From: Curtobacterium sp. MCLR17_032
GTDB taxonomy: Bacteria; Actinomycetota; Actinomycetes; Actinomycetales; Microbacteriaceae
Length of the DNA: 64,000 bases
NCBI RefSeq assembly: GCF_003234795.2
Contig: NZ_CP126268.1
Coordinates: forward strand, 3,646,210 to 3,710,209
Reading direction: 5' to 3'
The translations under genes and the position numbers were made by a program. Positions 51,001 through 59,443 of this stretch are shown here, one piece after another. The notes under the pieces were generated by a model. It was given only the letters and a program-made list of their open reading frames with translations, was not told where the DNA came from and made no database searches. Position 1 is the stretch's first letter. Every line of letters begins with the position of its first letter.

Positions 51001-52249
51001 CACACCGGCGCAGACGGACCTGGCCATCGCGTTCGCGTTCTGGTGCCTCCCCCAGATCCTCTTCTACGCGATGTACTCACTGCTCGGTGAGGTCCTCAAC
51101 GCGAAGCAGGTCTTCGGTCCGTTCACCTGGGCACCGCTGATCAACAACGTGATCGCGATCGCCGGGCTCGTCGTGTTCATCGCCATGTTCCACGGACGAG
51201 ACGTCAACTCGAGCGTCGATGCGTGGACTCCGCTCAAGGTCGCCATCCTCGCCGGCAGTGCGTCGTTCGGCGTCTTCGCCCAGGCCGCGTTCCTCCCGCT
51301 GTTCTGGCGCCGAGCAGGACTGTCCTTCCGACTCGACTTCCGCTGGCGCGGCGTCGGACTGAAGTCCACCGGGACGGCGGCCGGCTGGCTGTTCGGCATG
51401 ATCCTCATCACGCAGCTCGCAGGCCTCGTCCAGTCGCGGGTCGCGTCCCTGGCAGAGGGTGCCGGTAATGCCACACTCGCGACGAGCTGGCTGCTCTTCA
51501 TGCTGCCGCACTCGATCATCACCGTGTCGATCGCGACCGCGTACTTCACCCGCATGAGCCACGACGCCGAGCGGGGAGACCTCGACGCAGTCCGGCGGAA
51601 CCTGTCGCTGTCCCTCCGGATCGTCGGGCTCTTCACCGTCTTCGCGACGGTGGCGCTCATCGTGACGTCGACCTCGTTCGCGCGCATCTGGGAGAACACG
51701 TTCGGGCTGACCCAGGCCATGGCGTGGGTGCTCGTGGGGTTCATGCCCGGGCTGGTCCTCTTCAGCATGCTCTTCATCATCCAGCGCGTCTTCTGGGCCC
51801 TGCACGACCACCGCACTCCGTTCCTCATGCAGATCGTGCAGTCCGGCCTCTTCGTCATCGGGGCCCTCGCGGTCGCCACGTTCCCCGCGCAACACATCGG
51901 TGTCGGCATCGCGGTGTGCACCACGCTCGCCGGTACCGCGCAGACGATCGTGGCCCTCGTCCTCGTCCGCAAGCGTCTCGGCGGGATCGACGGCCCGAAC
52001 GTCACTCGATCGCACGTGCAGTTCCTGATCGGCGCGTTGATCGCCGGGGTCGCTGGGGTGCTCGTCGCGAACTTCTTCGGTGCGTTCTCCGAGGGCGGCT
52101 TCGCGATGGCCGACGTGACGAGCGCCCTCATCACGCTCGTGCTGACCGGAGCGGTCATGGCAGCCGTGTACTTCGGTGTGCTCGTCGTCGCGAAGAACGG
52201 CGAGATCGCGAACGCCGTGACGCTGGTCCGCAGCCGCCTCGGACGCTGA
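48026..52249 (+). CDS. murJ: Fusion of DUF6049 secreted protein with MurJ lipid II flippase
   Basis: One uninterrupted 1407-residue frame. Residues 1-35 are a signal peptide; about 40-700 is an extracytoplasmic DUF6049 region, broken by a Thr/Pro/Asp-rich low-complexity insert (about 309-378); 711-733 is a membrane helix followed by RNVRRRLRRR; 740-865 is a Pro/Ser/Asp-rich cytoplasmic linker; 868-1407 is a MurJ domain (ASAMLAAGTMISRLLGFAKT and about 14 helices), which flips lipid II for peptidoglycan synthesis. In related bacteria I expect the two parts as separate adjacent genes. The start ATG 48026 has weak ribosome-binding sequence. Confidence 0.85.
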   Translation: MQILRTVLTAAASALVATGLVIAPAAVDVADAATTSKPASPAAAQAGTASVQVTPSGSGVMNLGDDLSLSVTVTNDTDSALPAGRADLDIIRPVVGTRDILTDWINDTSPDGWPGDPMDRVTIPEVPAHRSVTVDSISVPFADVRLGTLNPFGARRIAASYFAGSTLAVGRSAFTWNPGPDPAPVDVAVAMPVTVPATDDGLLSANTLAADTAVDGTLTQQLDAAEGHSVALAVDPRIIASIRILGDDAPSSATAWLERLEGLRNEKFPLSYADADVTGLRQAGLSGIAAPISFDQAIAAAVDADRFPGATPSPTTTPEPTDQATDPAQDPTDGAGSTTQTPGDTATEPTDTATTDAADGTGNGTGNTDETDPATIPTSASLVSFPWTVDTVAWPVEGTVSSDDLPALRTAGYTSTILSSGNTSAGQDTTVAAAEQVSSTKALVADQGMSDLLRQAADAKSARATDRAMATLRATLATVAVQGSATGPVLLTLDRSWPTDSARLEQALDALEDTAWIAPTDFSTVVDAKPGSLTLQSKDDGSDRLTVLRRLVRSEQALVGFASAVADPVEVTAPARLRTLAAASNAWRADTDGLTTVVDGITADDQKTIASVGIVNSSDITLLGDRSSLPISVRNRSDWPVTVFLTVTPSNSFLRIERNAVEVTIQPRSSTRTTFPVQSVANGKVALSMALTSSSGARIATPATVEINVQAQWETVITALAAIAVVVVFGLGILRNVRRRLRRRNGEPESEEDDDPNRPLEVQPPGPGEPPVDADATPSADPSRSADVSRAADLSRSGGPTTVPGPATAIAAASSGTDTVGGDGDRLEDAIARAGVESSLPSDHRPEEPTISTTQPSAEVDAEQGEGRGLGRASAMLAAGTMISRLLGFAKTFVLAYAIGNSGSRAANAFSVSNQLPNNIYALIAGGLLSAVLIPQIVRAMKQHNDGGTAYVNKIVTLAGSVFIVITIAATLLAPFLVNAYSQGAGDSGKGFTPAQTDLAIAFAFWCLPQILFYAMYSLLGEVLNAKQVFGPFTWAPLINNVIAIAGLVVFIAMFHGRDVNSSVDAWTPLKVAILAGSASFGVFAQAAFLPLFWRRAGLSFRLDFRWRGVGLKSTGTAAGWLFGMILITQLAGLVQSRVASLAEGAGNATLATSWLLFMLPHSIITVSIATAYFTRMSHDAERGDLDAVRRNLSLSLRIVGLFTVFATVALIVTSTSFARIWENTFGLTQAMAWVLVGFMPGLVLFSMLFIIQRVFWALHDHRTPFLMQIVQSGLFVIGALAVATFPAQHIGVGIAVCTTLAGTAQTIVALVLVRKRLGGIDGPNVTRSHVQFLIGALIAGVAGVLVANFFGAFSEGGFAMADVTSALITLVLTGAVMAAVYFGVLVVAKNGEIANAVTLVRSRLGR

Positions 52250-52266
52250 CCGCACAGCCAGGCCGC

Positions 52267-52293
52267 GGGAATGGCGCGCCGGTACCATTGGTT
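52267..52293 (+). promoter_or_regulatory. SigR-type promoter of trxB
   Basis: GGGAAT (52267-52272), exactly 18 bases, then GTT (52291-52293). This equals the GGAAT-N18-GTT signature of the disulphide-stress sigma factor SigR/SigH, whose classic target is trxBA. It ends 36 bp before the trxB ATG. Confidence 0.8.
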
Positions 52294-52328
52294 GACCCGG
52301 TCAGCAAGCAACGAAAGGGCAATCACGC

Positions 52329-53324
52329 ATGCGCGAGCTCATCATCATCGGTTCCGGTCCTGCCGGGTTCACGGCCGGCATCTACGCCGCGCGCGCTGAG
52401 CTGAAGCCGCTCATCGTCGCCTCGAGTGTCGAGACCGGCGGTGAACTCACCAAGACGACCGAGGTCGAGAACTTCCCGGGCTTCCCCGAGGGCGTCCAGG
52501 GCCCCGACCTCATGATCAAGATGCAGGAACAGGCCGAGAAGTTCGGTGCCGAGGTCCTGTACGACGACGCCGTCTCGGTCGACCTCACCGGTCAGGTCAA
52601 GAAGGTCACGGTCGGCTCCGGCGAGACGTACGAGGCCCTCACGGTCATCTACGCCACGGGTTCGGCGTACCGCCACCTGGGCCTCCCGGACGAAGAGCGC
52701 CTGTCCGGTCACGGCGTCTCCTGGTGCGCCACGTGCGACGGCTTCTTCTTCCGTCAGAAGAACATCGCCGTCGTCGGCGGTGGCGACTCCGCGATGGAAG
52801 AGGCCACGTTCCTCACCCGCTTCGCCGACAAGGTGACGGTCATCCACCGCAAGGACTCGCTGCGTGCGTCGAAGATCATGCAGGACCGCGCGATGAACGA
52901 CCCGAAGATCGAGTTCGCCTGGAACAAGGAGGTCACCGGCATCACGGGTGACTCCGCGGTCGATGGCGTCACGCTCAAGGACACCGTCACCGGGGAAGAG
53001 TCCTCACTCGCCCTCGACGGCCTGTTCATCGCGATCGGCAACGACCCGCGCACGCACCTGGTCCACGGCCAGCTCGAGATCGCTCCCGAGGGCACGCTCG
53101 CGGTCGAGGGTCGCACCTCCCGCGCCGTCGGCGTCCCGGGTGTCTTCATCGCCGGCGACGTGCTCGACCCGACGTACCGCCAGGCGATCACCGCCGCCGG
53201 TTCCGGTGCGGTCGCAGCGCTCGACGCCGAGAAGTACCTGGCCGACCTCGACCACGACCTGACCGACCAGGCCGAGGGTGTCACCCCGGCCGAGGCGATC
53301 ATCGACGTCACCGCCCGGGTCTGA
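52329..53324 (+). CDS. trxB: Thioredoxin-disulfide reductase
   Basis: A 331-residue FAD enzyme that reduces thioredoxin with NADPH. FAD-binding GSGPAGFTAG (8-17), redox pair Cys133/Cys136 (WCATCDG), NADPH motif GGGDSAMEEA (about 150-159) and the C-terminal FAD motif GVFIAGDVLDPTYRQ are all in place. It has its own SigR-type promoter and is followed 83 bp later by trxA. Confidence 0.96.
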   Translation: MRELIIIGSGPAGFTAGIYAARAELKPLIVASSVETGGELTKTTEVENFPGFPEGVQGPDLMIKMQEQAEKFGAEVLYDDAVSVDLTGQVKKVTVGSGETYEALTVIYATGSAYRHLGLPDEERLSGHGVSWCATCDGFFFRQKNIAVVGGGDSAMEEATFLTRFADKVTVIHRKDSLRASKIMQDRAMNDPKIEFAWNKEVTGITGDSAVDGVTLKDTVTGEESSLALDGLFIAIGNDPRTHLVHGQLEIAPEGTLAVEGRTSRAVGVPGVFIAGDVLDPTYRQAITAAGSGAVAALDAEKYLADLDHDLTDQAEGVTPAEAIIDVTARV

Positions 53325-53343
53325 CCCCGGCCCTGCACGCCAC

Positions 53344-53370
53344 GGGAATGCACGTCGCTGCGTCCCCGTT
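53344..53370 (+). promoter_or_regulatory. SigR-type promoter of trxA
   Basis: GGGAAT (53344-53349), 18 bases, GTT (53368-53370), 38 bp before the trxA ATG. A second copy of the same disulphide-stress signature, so trxA can be induced separately from trxB. Confidence 0.78.
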
Positions 53371-53407
53371 CACCACACCGAACCGACTTCCCGTCGAAGG
53401 AGCAAAC

Positions 53408-53734
53408 ATGTCCAGCGCAAAGGCAGTGACCGACGCCACGTTCGAGGCCGAAGTCCTCAAGTCCGACAAGACGATCCTCGTGGACTTCTGGGCTGAGTGG
53501 TGCGGCCCGTGTCGCGCGGTCTCGCCGATCCTCGACCAGATCGCCGCGGAGCACGCCGACAAGATCGAGATCGTCAAGCTCAACGTCGACGACAACCCCC
53601 AGTCGGCCATGAACTACCAGATCACGTCGATCCCGGCGATGAAGGTGTTCAAGGGCGGCGAGGTCGTCAAGACCGTCATCGGCGCCAAGCCGAAGCCGGC
53701 CCTCGAGGCCGACCTCGCGGACTTCCTCGCGTAG
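53408..53734 (+). CDS. trxA: Thioredoxin
   Basis: A 108-residue classic thioredoxin with the active site WCGPC (Cys32, Cys35), VDFWAEW before it and the cis-Pro loop SIPAMKVF. ATG 53408 behind GAAGGAG. It is reduced by TrxB encoded just upstream and in turn reduces protein disulphides in the cytoplasm. Confidence 0.96.
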   Translation: MSSAKAVTDATFEAEVLKSDKTILVDFWAEWCGPCRAVSPILDQIAAEHADKIEIVKLNVDDNPQSAMNYQITSIPAMKVFKGGEVVKTVIGAKPKPALEADLADFLA

Positions 53735-53753
53735 GGATCCGCCACACAGACGC

Positions 53754-53793
53754 GGACGCCCCGCCCTCCATTCCATCGGAGGGCGGGGCGTCC
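53754..53793 (+). terminator. Strong terminator after trxA
   Basis: GGACGCCCCGCCCTCC (53754-53769) and GGAGGGCGGGGCGTCC (53778-53793) make a perfect 16-bp stem with loop ATTCCATC; ACAGAC and GTCTGT outside extend it with a bulge. It lies 19 bp after the stop. Confidence 0.88.
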
Positions 53794-53954
53794 GTCTGTC
53801 TGGAGGCCCGCCCACCGTCCGCCGCCCTGCTGACGCTGGATGGGCCTCCAGGCCGGCAACAGGCCACGGATCGCCGATCGGCCTGTGACGCGGAACGACG
53901 GATGCCCGGCTGCATGTCGTACTGTGGCGAGAACGACCGAGTGGAGGAAACTCG

Positions 53955-55256
53955 ATGACGAACGGCAACAGTCTCGACCCCTGGTACGACTCCTACGCCC
54001 AGCGCACCGCCGGGCTGAGCGCCTCCGAGGTCCGAGCTCTGTTCGCCGTCGCGTCGAGGCCCGAGGTGGTCTCCCTCGCCGGCGGCATGCCCTTCGTCTC
54101 CGCGCTGCCGCGTGAGCTCGTCACCGGCTCACTCGACCGTGTGATGGCCGAGGACGCGGCGATGGCGCTGCAGTACGGCGGCGGACAGGGCCTGCGCTCC
54201 CTGCGCGAGCACATCGTCAACGTCATGTCCCTCGAGGGCATCCGTGCCAGCGCCGAGGACGTCGTGGTGACCACCGGGTCACAGCACGCCCTGGACCTCG
54301 TCACGCGCCTGTTCATCGACCCGGGCGACGTCGTCCTGGCCGAGTCCCCCTCGTACGTCGGCGCCATCGGTGTGTTCCGCTCGTACCAGGCTGAGACGGT
54401 CCACGTGGCGACCGACGAGCTCGGTCTGGTCCCGGAGGCCCTGCGCGAGACGATCGCCCGTCTGCGGGCCGCTGGCAAGCGGATGAAGTTCCTGTACACG
54501 ATCCCGAACTTCCACAACCCCGCCGGCGTCACGATGAGCCGGGAGCGCCGCATCGAGGTGCTCGACATCTGCCGCTCGAACAACATCCTGGTGCTCGAGG
54601 ACAACCCCTACGGGCTGCTCTGGTTCGACGAGCCCGCGCCGCAGGCAATCCGCTCGATCGACGACGAGGGTGTGGTCTACCTCGGCTCGTTCTCGAAGAC
54701 CCTCGCGCCCGGGTTCCGCGTCGGGTGGGCGCTCGCGCCGCACGCCATCCGCGAGAAGCTCGTGCTCGCCAACGAGTCCGCCGTCCTCGCCCCGAACTCG
54801 TTCGGGCAGTACGTCGTGAACGCGTACCTCGATGCCGCGGACTGGAAGGGTCAGGTCGACACATTCCGCGGCATCTACGCCGAGCGCCGCGACGCCATGC
54901 TCTCGGCACTGGGGGAGTTCCTGCCGGACCTCAGCTGGACGGTCCCGAACGGAGGGTTCTTCATCTGGCTCACCTTGCCGGAGTCGCTCGACTCGAAGGG
55001 CATGCTGCCCCGGGCCGTCAAGGAGCTCGTCGCCTACACCCCTGGCACCGCTTTCTTCGCCGACGGCCGCGGCGCCGGAAACATTCGACTGTCGTTCTGC
55101 TACCCCACGCCGGAGCAGATCCGCGTCGGCGTGAAGCGGTTGGCCTCGGTGGTCAACGACGAGCTCGAACTGGTCGAGACCTTCGGTTCCGCCAGCCGGT
55201 CGAGCACCTCGGTGAGCACGTCGTCGGTCAGCTCACCCCAGCCGAACATGCCCTGA
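53955..55256 (+). CDS. PLP-dependent aminotransferase, class I/II (2-aminoadipate type)
   Basis: A 433-residue enzyme without a DNA-binding domain. PLP-binding motif SFSKTLAPGFRVGW with Schiff-base Lys248, NFHNPAGVTMS (185-195) and EDNPYGLLWF are typical of the AAT-I group near MocR/2-aminoadipate and aromatic transaminases. ATG 53955 has GGAGGAAAC upstream. It sits between trxA and ddl, an arrangement common near the origin of Microbacteriaceae; the substrate is unknown. Confidence 0.88.
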   Translation: MTNGNSLDPWYDSYAQRTAGLSASEVRALFAVASRPEVVSLAGGMPFVSALPRELVTGSLDRVMAEDAAMALQYGGGQGLRSLREHIVNVMSLEGIRASAEDVVVTTGSQHALDLVTRLFIDPGDVVLAESPSYVGAIGVFRSYQAETVHVATDELGLVPEALRETIARLRAAGKRMKFLYTIPNFHNPAGVTMSRERRIEVLDICRSNNILVLEDNPYGLLWFDEPAPQAIRSIDDEGVVYLGSFSKTLAPGFRVGWALAPHAIREKLVLANESAVLAPNSFGQYVVNAYLDAADWKGQVDTFRGIYAERRDAMLSALGEFLPDLSWTVPNGGFFIWLTLPESLDSKGMLPRAVKELVAYTPGTAFFADGRGAGNIRLSFCYPTPEQIRVGVKRLASVVNDELELVETFGSASRSSTSVSTSSVSSPQPNMP

Positions 55257-55302
55257 TCAGGCTTTTCCCATCGCTCCACCCCATCCGCAGAGGATCCCGC
55301 CC

Positions 55303-56265
55303 ATGGCTGAGTTCGCCCGCCGTCACGTCGTCGTCGTCGCCGGGGGGATCTCCCACGAACGGGACATCTCGCTGCGCTCCGGTCGTCGAGTCGCGGACTC
55401 GTTGAACGGGTACGGATGGCAGGTCGACCTCCGCGACGCAGATGCTTCCCTGCTGCCCGCTCTGGCAGCGGACCGACCGGACGTCGTCTGGCCGGCACTG
55501 CACGGTGCCTCCGGTGAAGACGGCGCGCTCCGCGGCATCCTGGAGGCACTCGACATCCCGTACGTCGGCTCACGCTCGACGTCGGCTCGCCTGGCATGGG
55601 ACAAGCCCACAGCCTCTGCGCTCGTGTCCCGCGCAGGCGTCCGGACGCCGCGCTCGATCACGCTGTCGCACGACGTCTTCCGCGAACTCGGTGCCGTCGG
55701 CGTCCTGCAGGCCATCGCCTCCGAGCACCCGGTACCGCTCGCGGTGAAGCCAGCACGCGGAGGCAGCGCACAGGGCGTCACCCTCGTCGAGAACGTCGAA
55801 GACCTGCCGCGCGCGATGGTCGCGGCCTACACGTACTGCGAGGACGCGGTCGTCGAGCAGCTGATCCGCGGGACCGAGATCGCGGTCGGCATCATCGACA
55901 CCGGGGACGGCCCGCTGGCGTTGTCGCCGGTGGAGATCGTGCCGCGGAACGGCTTCTACGGTTACGAAGCGCGGTACAACGCGGGGGAGACGACGTTCTT
56001 CACCCCCGCACGGCTGAGCCCGGAGCAGTCGCAGGCTGCCTCCGCCGCTGCGATCCTGGCGCACCGTGCTCTCGGGCTGCGCCACGTCTCTCGCGTGGAC
56101 ATCATCATCGACGGCGCAGGGACGCCGTGGTTCCTCGAGGCGAACGTGCTGCCTGGGCTCACCGAGACATCGCTCGTGCCGCAGGCGCTCTCGGCGTCGG
56201 GCTTCGACCTCGGGTGGACCTACGCCGAGCTCGCGGAGCAGGCCATCCGGGACCACTCGGCCTGA
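55303..56265 (+). CDS. ddl: D-alanine--D-alanine ligase family protein
   Basis: A 320-residue ATP-grasp enzyme with VVVVAGGISHERDISLRSGR at the N-terminus, substrate loop PALHGASGEDGALRGILE, ATP-grasp motifs (VKPARGGSAQGV) and the C-terminal metal-binding VDIIIDGAGTPWFLEANVLPG. Ddl joins two D-Ala for peptidoglycan. This short form may be the second ligase of the genome, so the housekeeping role is likely but not certain. It follows the aminotransferase by 46 bp. Confidence 0.82.
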   Translation: MAEFARRHVVVVAGGISHERDISLRSGRRVADSLNGYGWQVDLRDADASLLPALAADRPDVVWPALHGASGEDGALRGILEALDIPYVGSRSTSARLAWDKPTASALVSRAGVRTPRSITLSHDVFRELGAVGVLQAIASEHPVPLAVKPARGGSAQGVTLVENVEDLPRAMVAAYTYCEDAVVEQLIRGTEIAVGIIDTGDGPLALSPVEIVPRNGFYGYEARYNAGETTFFTPARLSPEQSQAASAAAILAHRALGLRHVSRVDIIIDGAGTPWFLEANVLPGLTETSLVPQALSASGFDLGWTYAELAEQAIRDHSA

Positions 56266-56330
56266 GGTCGGTAGCCAGTCGGGTCCCTCTCCTTCCAGAC
56301 GGTGATGCGCTCCTGGTTGACTCCGTGGAT

Positions 56331-56346
56331 TGTTCCACGTGGAACA
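56331..56346. promoter_or_regulatory. parS centromere site 1
   Basis: TGTTCCACGTGGAACA, a perfect 16-bp palindrome, matches the ParB-binding parS consensus. It lies between ddl and the RES gene. Confidence 0.92.
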
Positions 56347-56402
56347 TCGTCGCTGGATCGCTGCCCTGCGCTGGACGGGCCTCCCGGTGGCATCCTGAGC
56401 GT

Positions 56403-56912
56403 GTGGCAGACCCCGAATGGACCTTGACGACGACGATCCGGGGCTCATTCTTCAGAGCCGTCAACCCTGCCTTCCGCGAGCTCGCCCTCGCCGGATCACG
56501 TTCAGCCGGCCGCTACTCGCCGGCACACGAGCCCACGCTTTACTTGAGTTCGTCGATCGCCGGGGTCAACGCTGCGATGCTCGCGCACCGAGGGGCGCGA
56601 GCAGAGCGGCTCGACGTCGTCACGGTGGAGGTCGAGGCGCACGGGATCATCGATCTGCGCGACACCGAGGTACTGCGAGCGATCGGCATCGACCTCGCTG
56701 ACGTGGTCGCTCCGTGGCAGGACGACGTCGCTGCCGGTCGGTCTCCGCGTTCGTGGGCAGTGCGGGACCGCGCTCTCGAGGTCGGCGCCGCGGGTCTCAT
56801 CGATCCGTCTCGACGGGCCCCGGGCAAGTGGCATCTCGTGCTGTTCCGGTGGAACGACAGTGACGCGCCGACAGTGCGGCTGCCTGAAACCGACGCGGTC
56901 AAATCTCGATGA
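56403..56912 (+). CDS. RES-domain protein (NAD+-targeting toxin family)
   Basis: A 169-residue RES-domain protein. The fold's key features are visible: FFRAVNP near the N-terminus, RYSPAHEPTLYLSSSIAGVNAAM (Arg and Tyr of the active site, Ser that follows), and IDPSRRAPGKWHLVLF near the end. RES toxins degrade NAD+ and are normally held by an Xre-type antitoxin; none is next to this gene. GTG 56403 is chosen but no good ribosome binding site is seen. It may be a domesticated or immunity-free relative. Confidence 0.72.
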   Translation: MADPEWTLTTTIRGSFFRAVNPAFRELALAGSRSAGRYSPAHEPTLYLSSSIAGVNAAMLAHRGARAERLDVVTVEVEAHGIIDLRDTEVLRAIGIDLADVVAPWQDDVAAGRSPRSWAVRDRALEVGAAGLIDPSRRAPGKWHLVLFRWNDSDAPTVRLPETDAVKSR

Positions 56913-57099
56913 TGCCGCGAGGGCTGCGCGCGCACCCACCAGATCCGAGAGTTCGGGTAGCGATGCAGCGCGGCCCGGCGCCGGTACCTGTCGCCTGATC
57001 GTCGCGCTGCCGCTCCAGCACCTGGACACGCAGACGCAACCACTCAGCGAATAGTCCGCTCGGGAACTCGGCATCTCGAGGACTGAGGGCCAGGGAGCT

Positions 57100-57340
57100 C
57101 GTCGACTGGGGGACCGGGGAACTCGGAGACTCGGGCCACCGGGCGATCGAACGACCGGGCAACCGGGGAAACGGGGCCTCGGATGATCGGGCAACCGGGG
57201 GACCGGACGAACGGGCAATCCGGAGGAACGAGCAACGGGGGAAACGGGGCCGCGGACGACCGGGCAACCGGGGAAACGGCGAACCGGAGGAACGGGCAAC
57301 CGGGTACTCGGGCTGCCGGGCGTTGGGTTAGTCGGGCAAT
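57100..57340. repeat. Degenerate ACCGGGCAACCGGGGAAACGG-type repeats
   Basis: Several diverged copies of a unit like CGGGCAACCGGGGAAACGG follow each other. One 23-bp copy (starting CGACCGGGCAACC) is exact at 57153-57175 and 57257-57279, 104 bp apart. No coding sense in either strand. Confidence 0.7.
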
Positions 57341-57356
57341 CGGCGCTCAGGGCGCC

Positions 57357-57419
<63 letters not shown>

Positions 57420-57635
57420 CGTACACGGGCAACCGGCCCGGTCACGCGGGACCGACGCCATGCGGGTAGGCCTGCCCGCGGGCACGCGGGCACGCGGCCA
57501 CGGGGCCACCGGGCCACGGGCCTAGCTGGAACGAGGGCACGCGGGATCGCGGCCCTTCAGCGAGCACGGCACTGAGGGACGCTGTTGATTGATCCCGCGA
57601 GCCCCTGGGCATTCGGTCACTCTGCCGCCGGACCA

Positions 57636-57679
57636 CGAGCCCACGAATGCCCAAGCACCCGAGCCCACGAATGCCCAAG
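57636..57679. repeat. 20-bp direct repeat pair
   Basis: CGAGCCCACGAATGCCCAAG is exact at 57636-57655 and 57660-57679, a 24-bp period. Confidence 0.85.
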
Positions 57680-57769
57680 TAGCCGACCGCACCAGCGCAC
57701 CAGCGCAGGATCCCAACCTCCCGTCATGAACCGTCACCGCCACTTGCGCACCGCTGCATCATCACCGGA

Positions 57770-57790
57770 CAGCCGGTAGCCGATAGGCAA
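57770..57790 (-). repeat. Isolated inverted copy of the cassette repeat
   Basis: Read on the minus strand, TTGCCTATCGGCTACCGGCT then G matches the right half of the island repeats (GGCTAYCGG). It stands alone, 27 kb from the array and in the opposite orientation. Confidence 0.55.
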
Positions 57791-57846
57791 GATCACGCGA
57801 ACGTTCTCCCTCAGGACGGCACCGCGGGAGGTGACGGATCCCTTGT

Positions 57847-57862
57847 GGTTTCACGTGGAACA
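57847..57862. promoter_or_regulatory. parS centromere site 2
   Basis: GGTTTCACGTGGAACA differs from the perfect palindrome only in its left arm (TTTC) and first base. Confidence 0.85.
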
Positions 57863-58109
57863 TCGTCAAGCAGACTCGGCAACGCGGAGAAACCTAAAGG
57901 CGGTCAAGCCACGGAGGACCCTGACGATGCGAGCTTCCTGGCACGGTCCGCCGCGACAGAACCTCCCCTCACCGAAGGGATGGCCCCACCACCAAACCTG
58001 TCCGCCCAAGACCCGGCAAGCACCAACGTGGCACGGTGGAAGACAGTTCTCTTCCTACGGTGAGCGCGCCCGACCGGGGTGCGACCGCTACCTCCGGGGT
58101 TCGAGTCGA

Positions 58110-58125
58110 TGTTCCACGTGGAACA
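58110..58125. promoter_or_regulatory. parS centromere site 3
   Basis: TGTTCCACGTGGAACA, identical to site 1, flanked by A and T so that the palindrome is 18 bp. Confidence 0.92.
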
Positions 58126-58465
58126 TCGCGAACTGTCCGTCCGTGCACCGATGCTCCGGGAAGCAAATCAGCGACGCTGCCGAGGGCAGAGCTGCAAGGA
58201 GAAAAACCGGGCCACCGGTTGCAGCCCGCCGAACGCCGAAGGCTTACGAGCATGGCGATTCGGACGCCCTACTGCCGAGACAGCGCCGGGCCTTCAGTCC
58301 TCGGACCGGAGGCGAGCCAATGGACCCCGCCTAGACGGCCGAGAGGGACCCAGGAAGCGCTTCTGATGCCCCCAGAGGCCCCCGGGACCGACAGGGTGGC
58401 GTCAGTGCCCACCTGCGCGATCTCGAGCGCTCAGACGGGCGCACAGCGCTCGTGCCGAACGAGTC

Positions 58466-59443
58466 TCAGCCAGCGACGTCCTGGATGCCGAGTTCCCCGA
58501 GGATCCGGGACAGATCGTCGGGGTTGGCGAAGTCGATGGTGACCGAACCCTTGCGGGCACCGACCGCGATCTTAACCCGGGTGTTCAACCGATCCCCAAG
58601 GCGTTCGGCCATGTCGTTGAAGTGGACCTGGCGCTTCGACGGAGCCGCCGGAGTCTTGGCGGGCGTCTTCGTGGAGAGCTGTTGCGCGATCGCTTCGGCA
58701 GCGCGAACGGAGAGGTCTTCGTTGACGATCTTCTCCGCCAGGTACTCCATCGCCTCGGCGTCCGGGGCCGCGAGGATCGCGCGAGCATGCCCTGCAGAGA
58801 GGACACCCGCGGCGACGCGACGCTGAACGGGGGAGGGCAGCCGAAGCAGCCGGATGGTGTTCGTGATCTGCGGACGCGACCGACCGATCCGCTGCCCGAG
58901 CTGCTCCTGCGTGATACCGAAGTCGGCGAGGAGCTGCTGGTACGCCGACGCCTCTTCCAGCGGGTTCAGCTGGGCGCGGTGCAGGTTCTCCAGGAGCGCG
59001 TCCCGGAGCATCGCGTCGTCAGGCGTCTCCTTCACGATCGCCGGGATCGTCGCGAGCCCGAGTTCCTTCGTGGCGCGGAGTCGTCGCTCACCCATGATGA
59101 GCTCGTACTGCGGCGCAGTCCCGGCAGCACCAGCGATGGGTCGCACCACGATCGGCTGCAGCAGACCGATCTCACGGATGGAGTGCACGAGCTCCTGCAG
59201 CTCTTCCTCGCGGAACTCCTTCCGCGGCTGCTGGGCGTTCGGCACGATGTCGAGCGGGTTGAGGTTCGCCAGCCGTGCACCCGGAACGGCCAGCAGCTCT
59301 TCTGCCGTGCCGCCACCGGTCGCCTCCGACGCCGAGGTCCCACCCGACGGGAAGAAGACGTCGACGGGCCGCTCCTGCTGCTCGTTCGTGGTGGGGATCA
59401 GCGCGCCGATGCCACGCCCGAGTCCGGTCCGCTTGGGTGCCAT
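58466..59443 (-). CDS. parB: Chromosome partitioning protein ParB
   Basis: A 325-residue ParB: basic N-terminus (LGRGIGALI) that contacts ParA, CTP-binding ParB/Srx domain with GERRLRAT (118-125), a helix-turn-helix (LGQRIGRSRPQITNTIRLL) that reads parS, and a C-terminal dimer domain after a Thr/Lys/Pro/Ala linker. It loads at parS and spreads as a clamp to form the segregation complex. Its ATG overlaps the parA stop (TGATG). Confidence 0.96.
   Translation of the reverse strand: MAPKRTGLGRGIGALIPTTNEQQERPVDVFFPSGGTSASEATGGGTAEELLAVPGARLANLNPLDIVPNAQQPRKEFREEELQELVHSIREIGLLQPIVVRPIAGAAGTAPQYELIMGERRLRATKELGLATIPAIVKETPDDAMLRDALLENLHRAQLNPLEEASAYQQLLADFGITQEQLGQRIGRSRPQITNTIRLLRLPSPVQRRVAAGVLSAGHARAILAAPDAEAMEYLAEKIVNEDLSVRAAEAIAQQLSTKTPAKTPAAPSKRQVHFNDMAERLGDRLNTRVKIAVGARKGSVTIDFANPDDLSRILGELGIQDVAG

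Noticed and set aside
57831..58334. Plus-strand frame of 167 residues covering parS 2 and 3
   Set aside because: It encodes the parS sites as peptide and shows no natural composition or fold; treated as chance.
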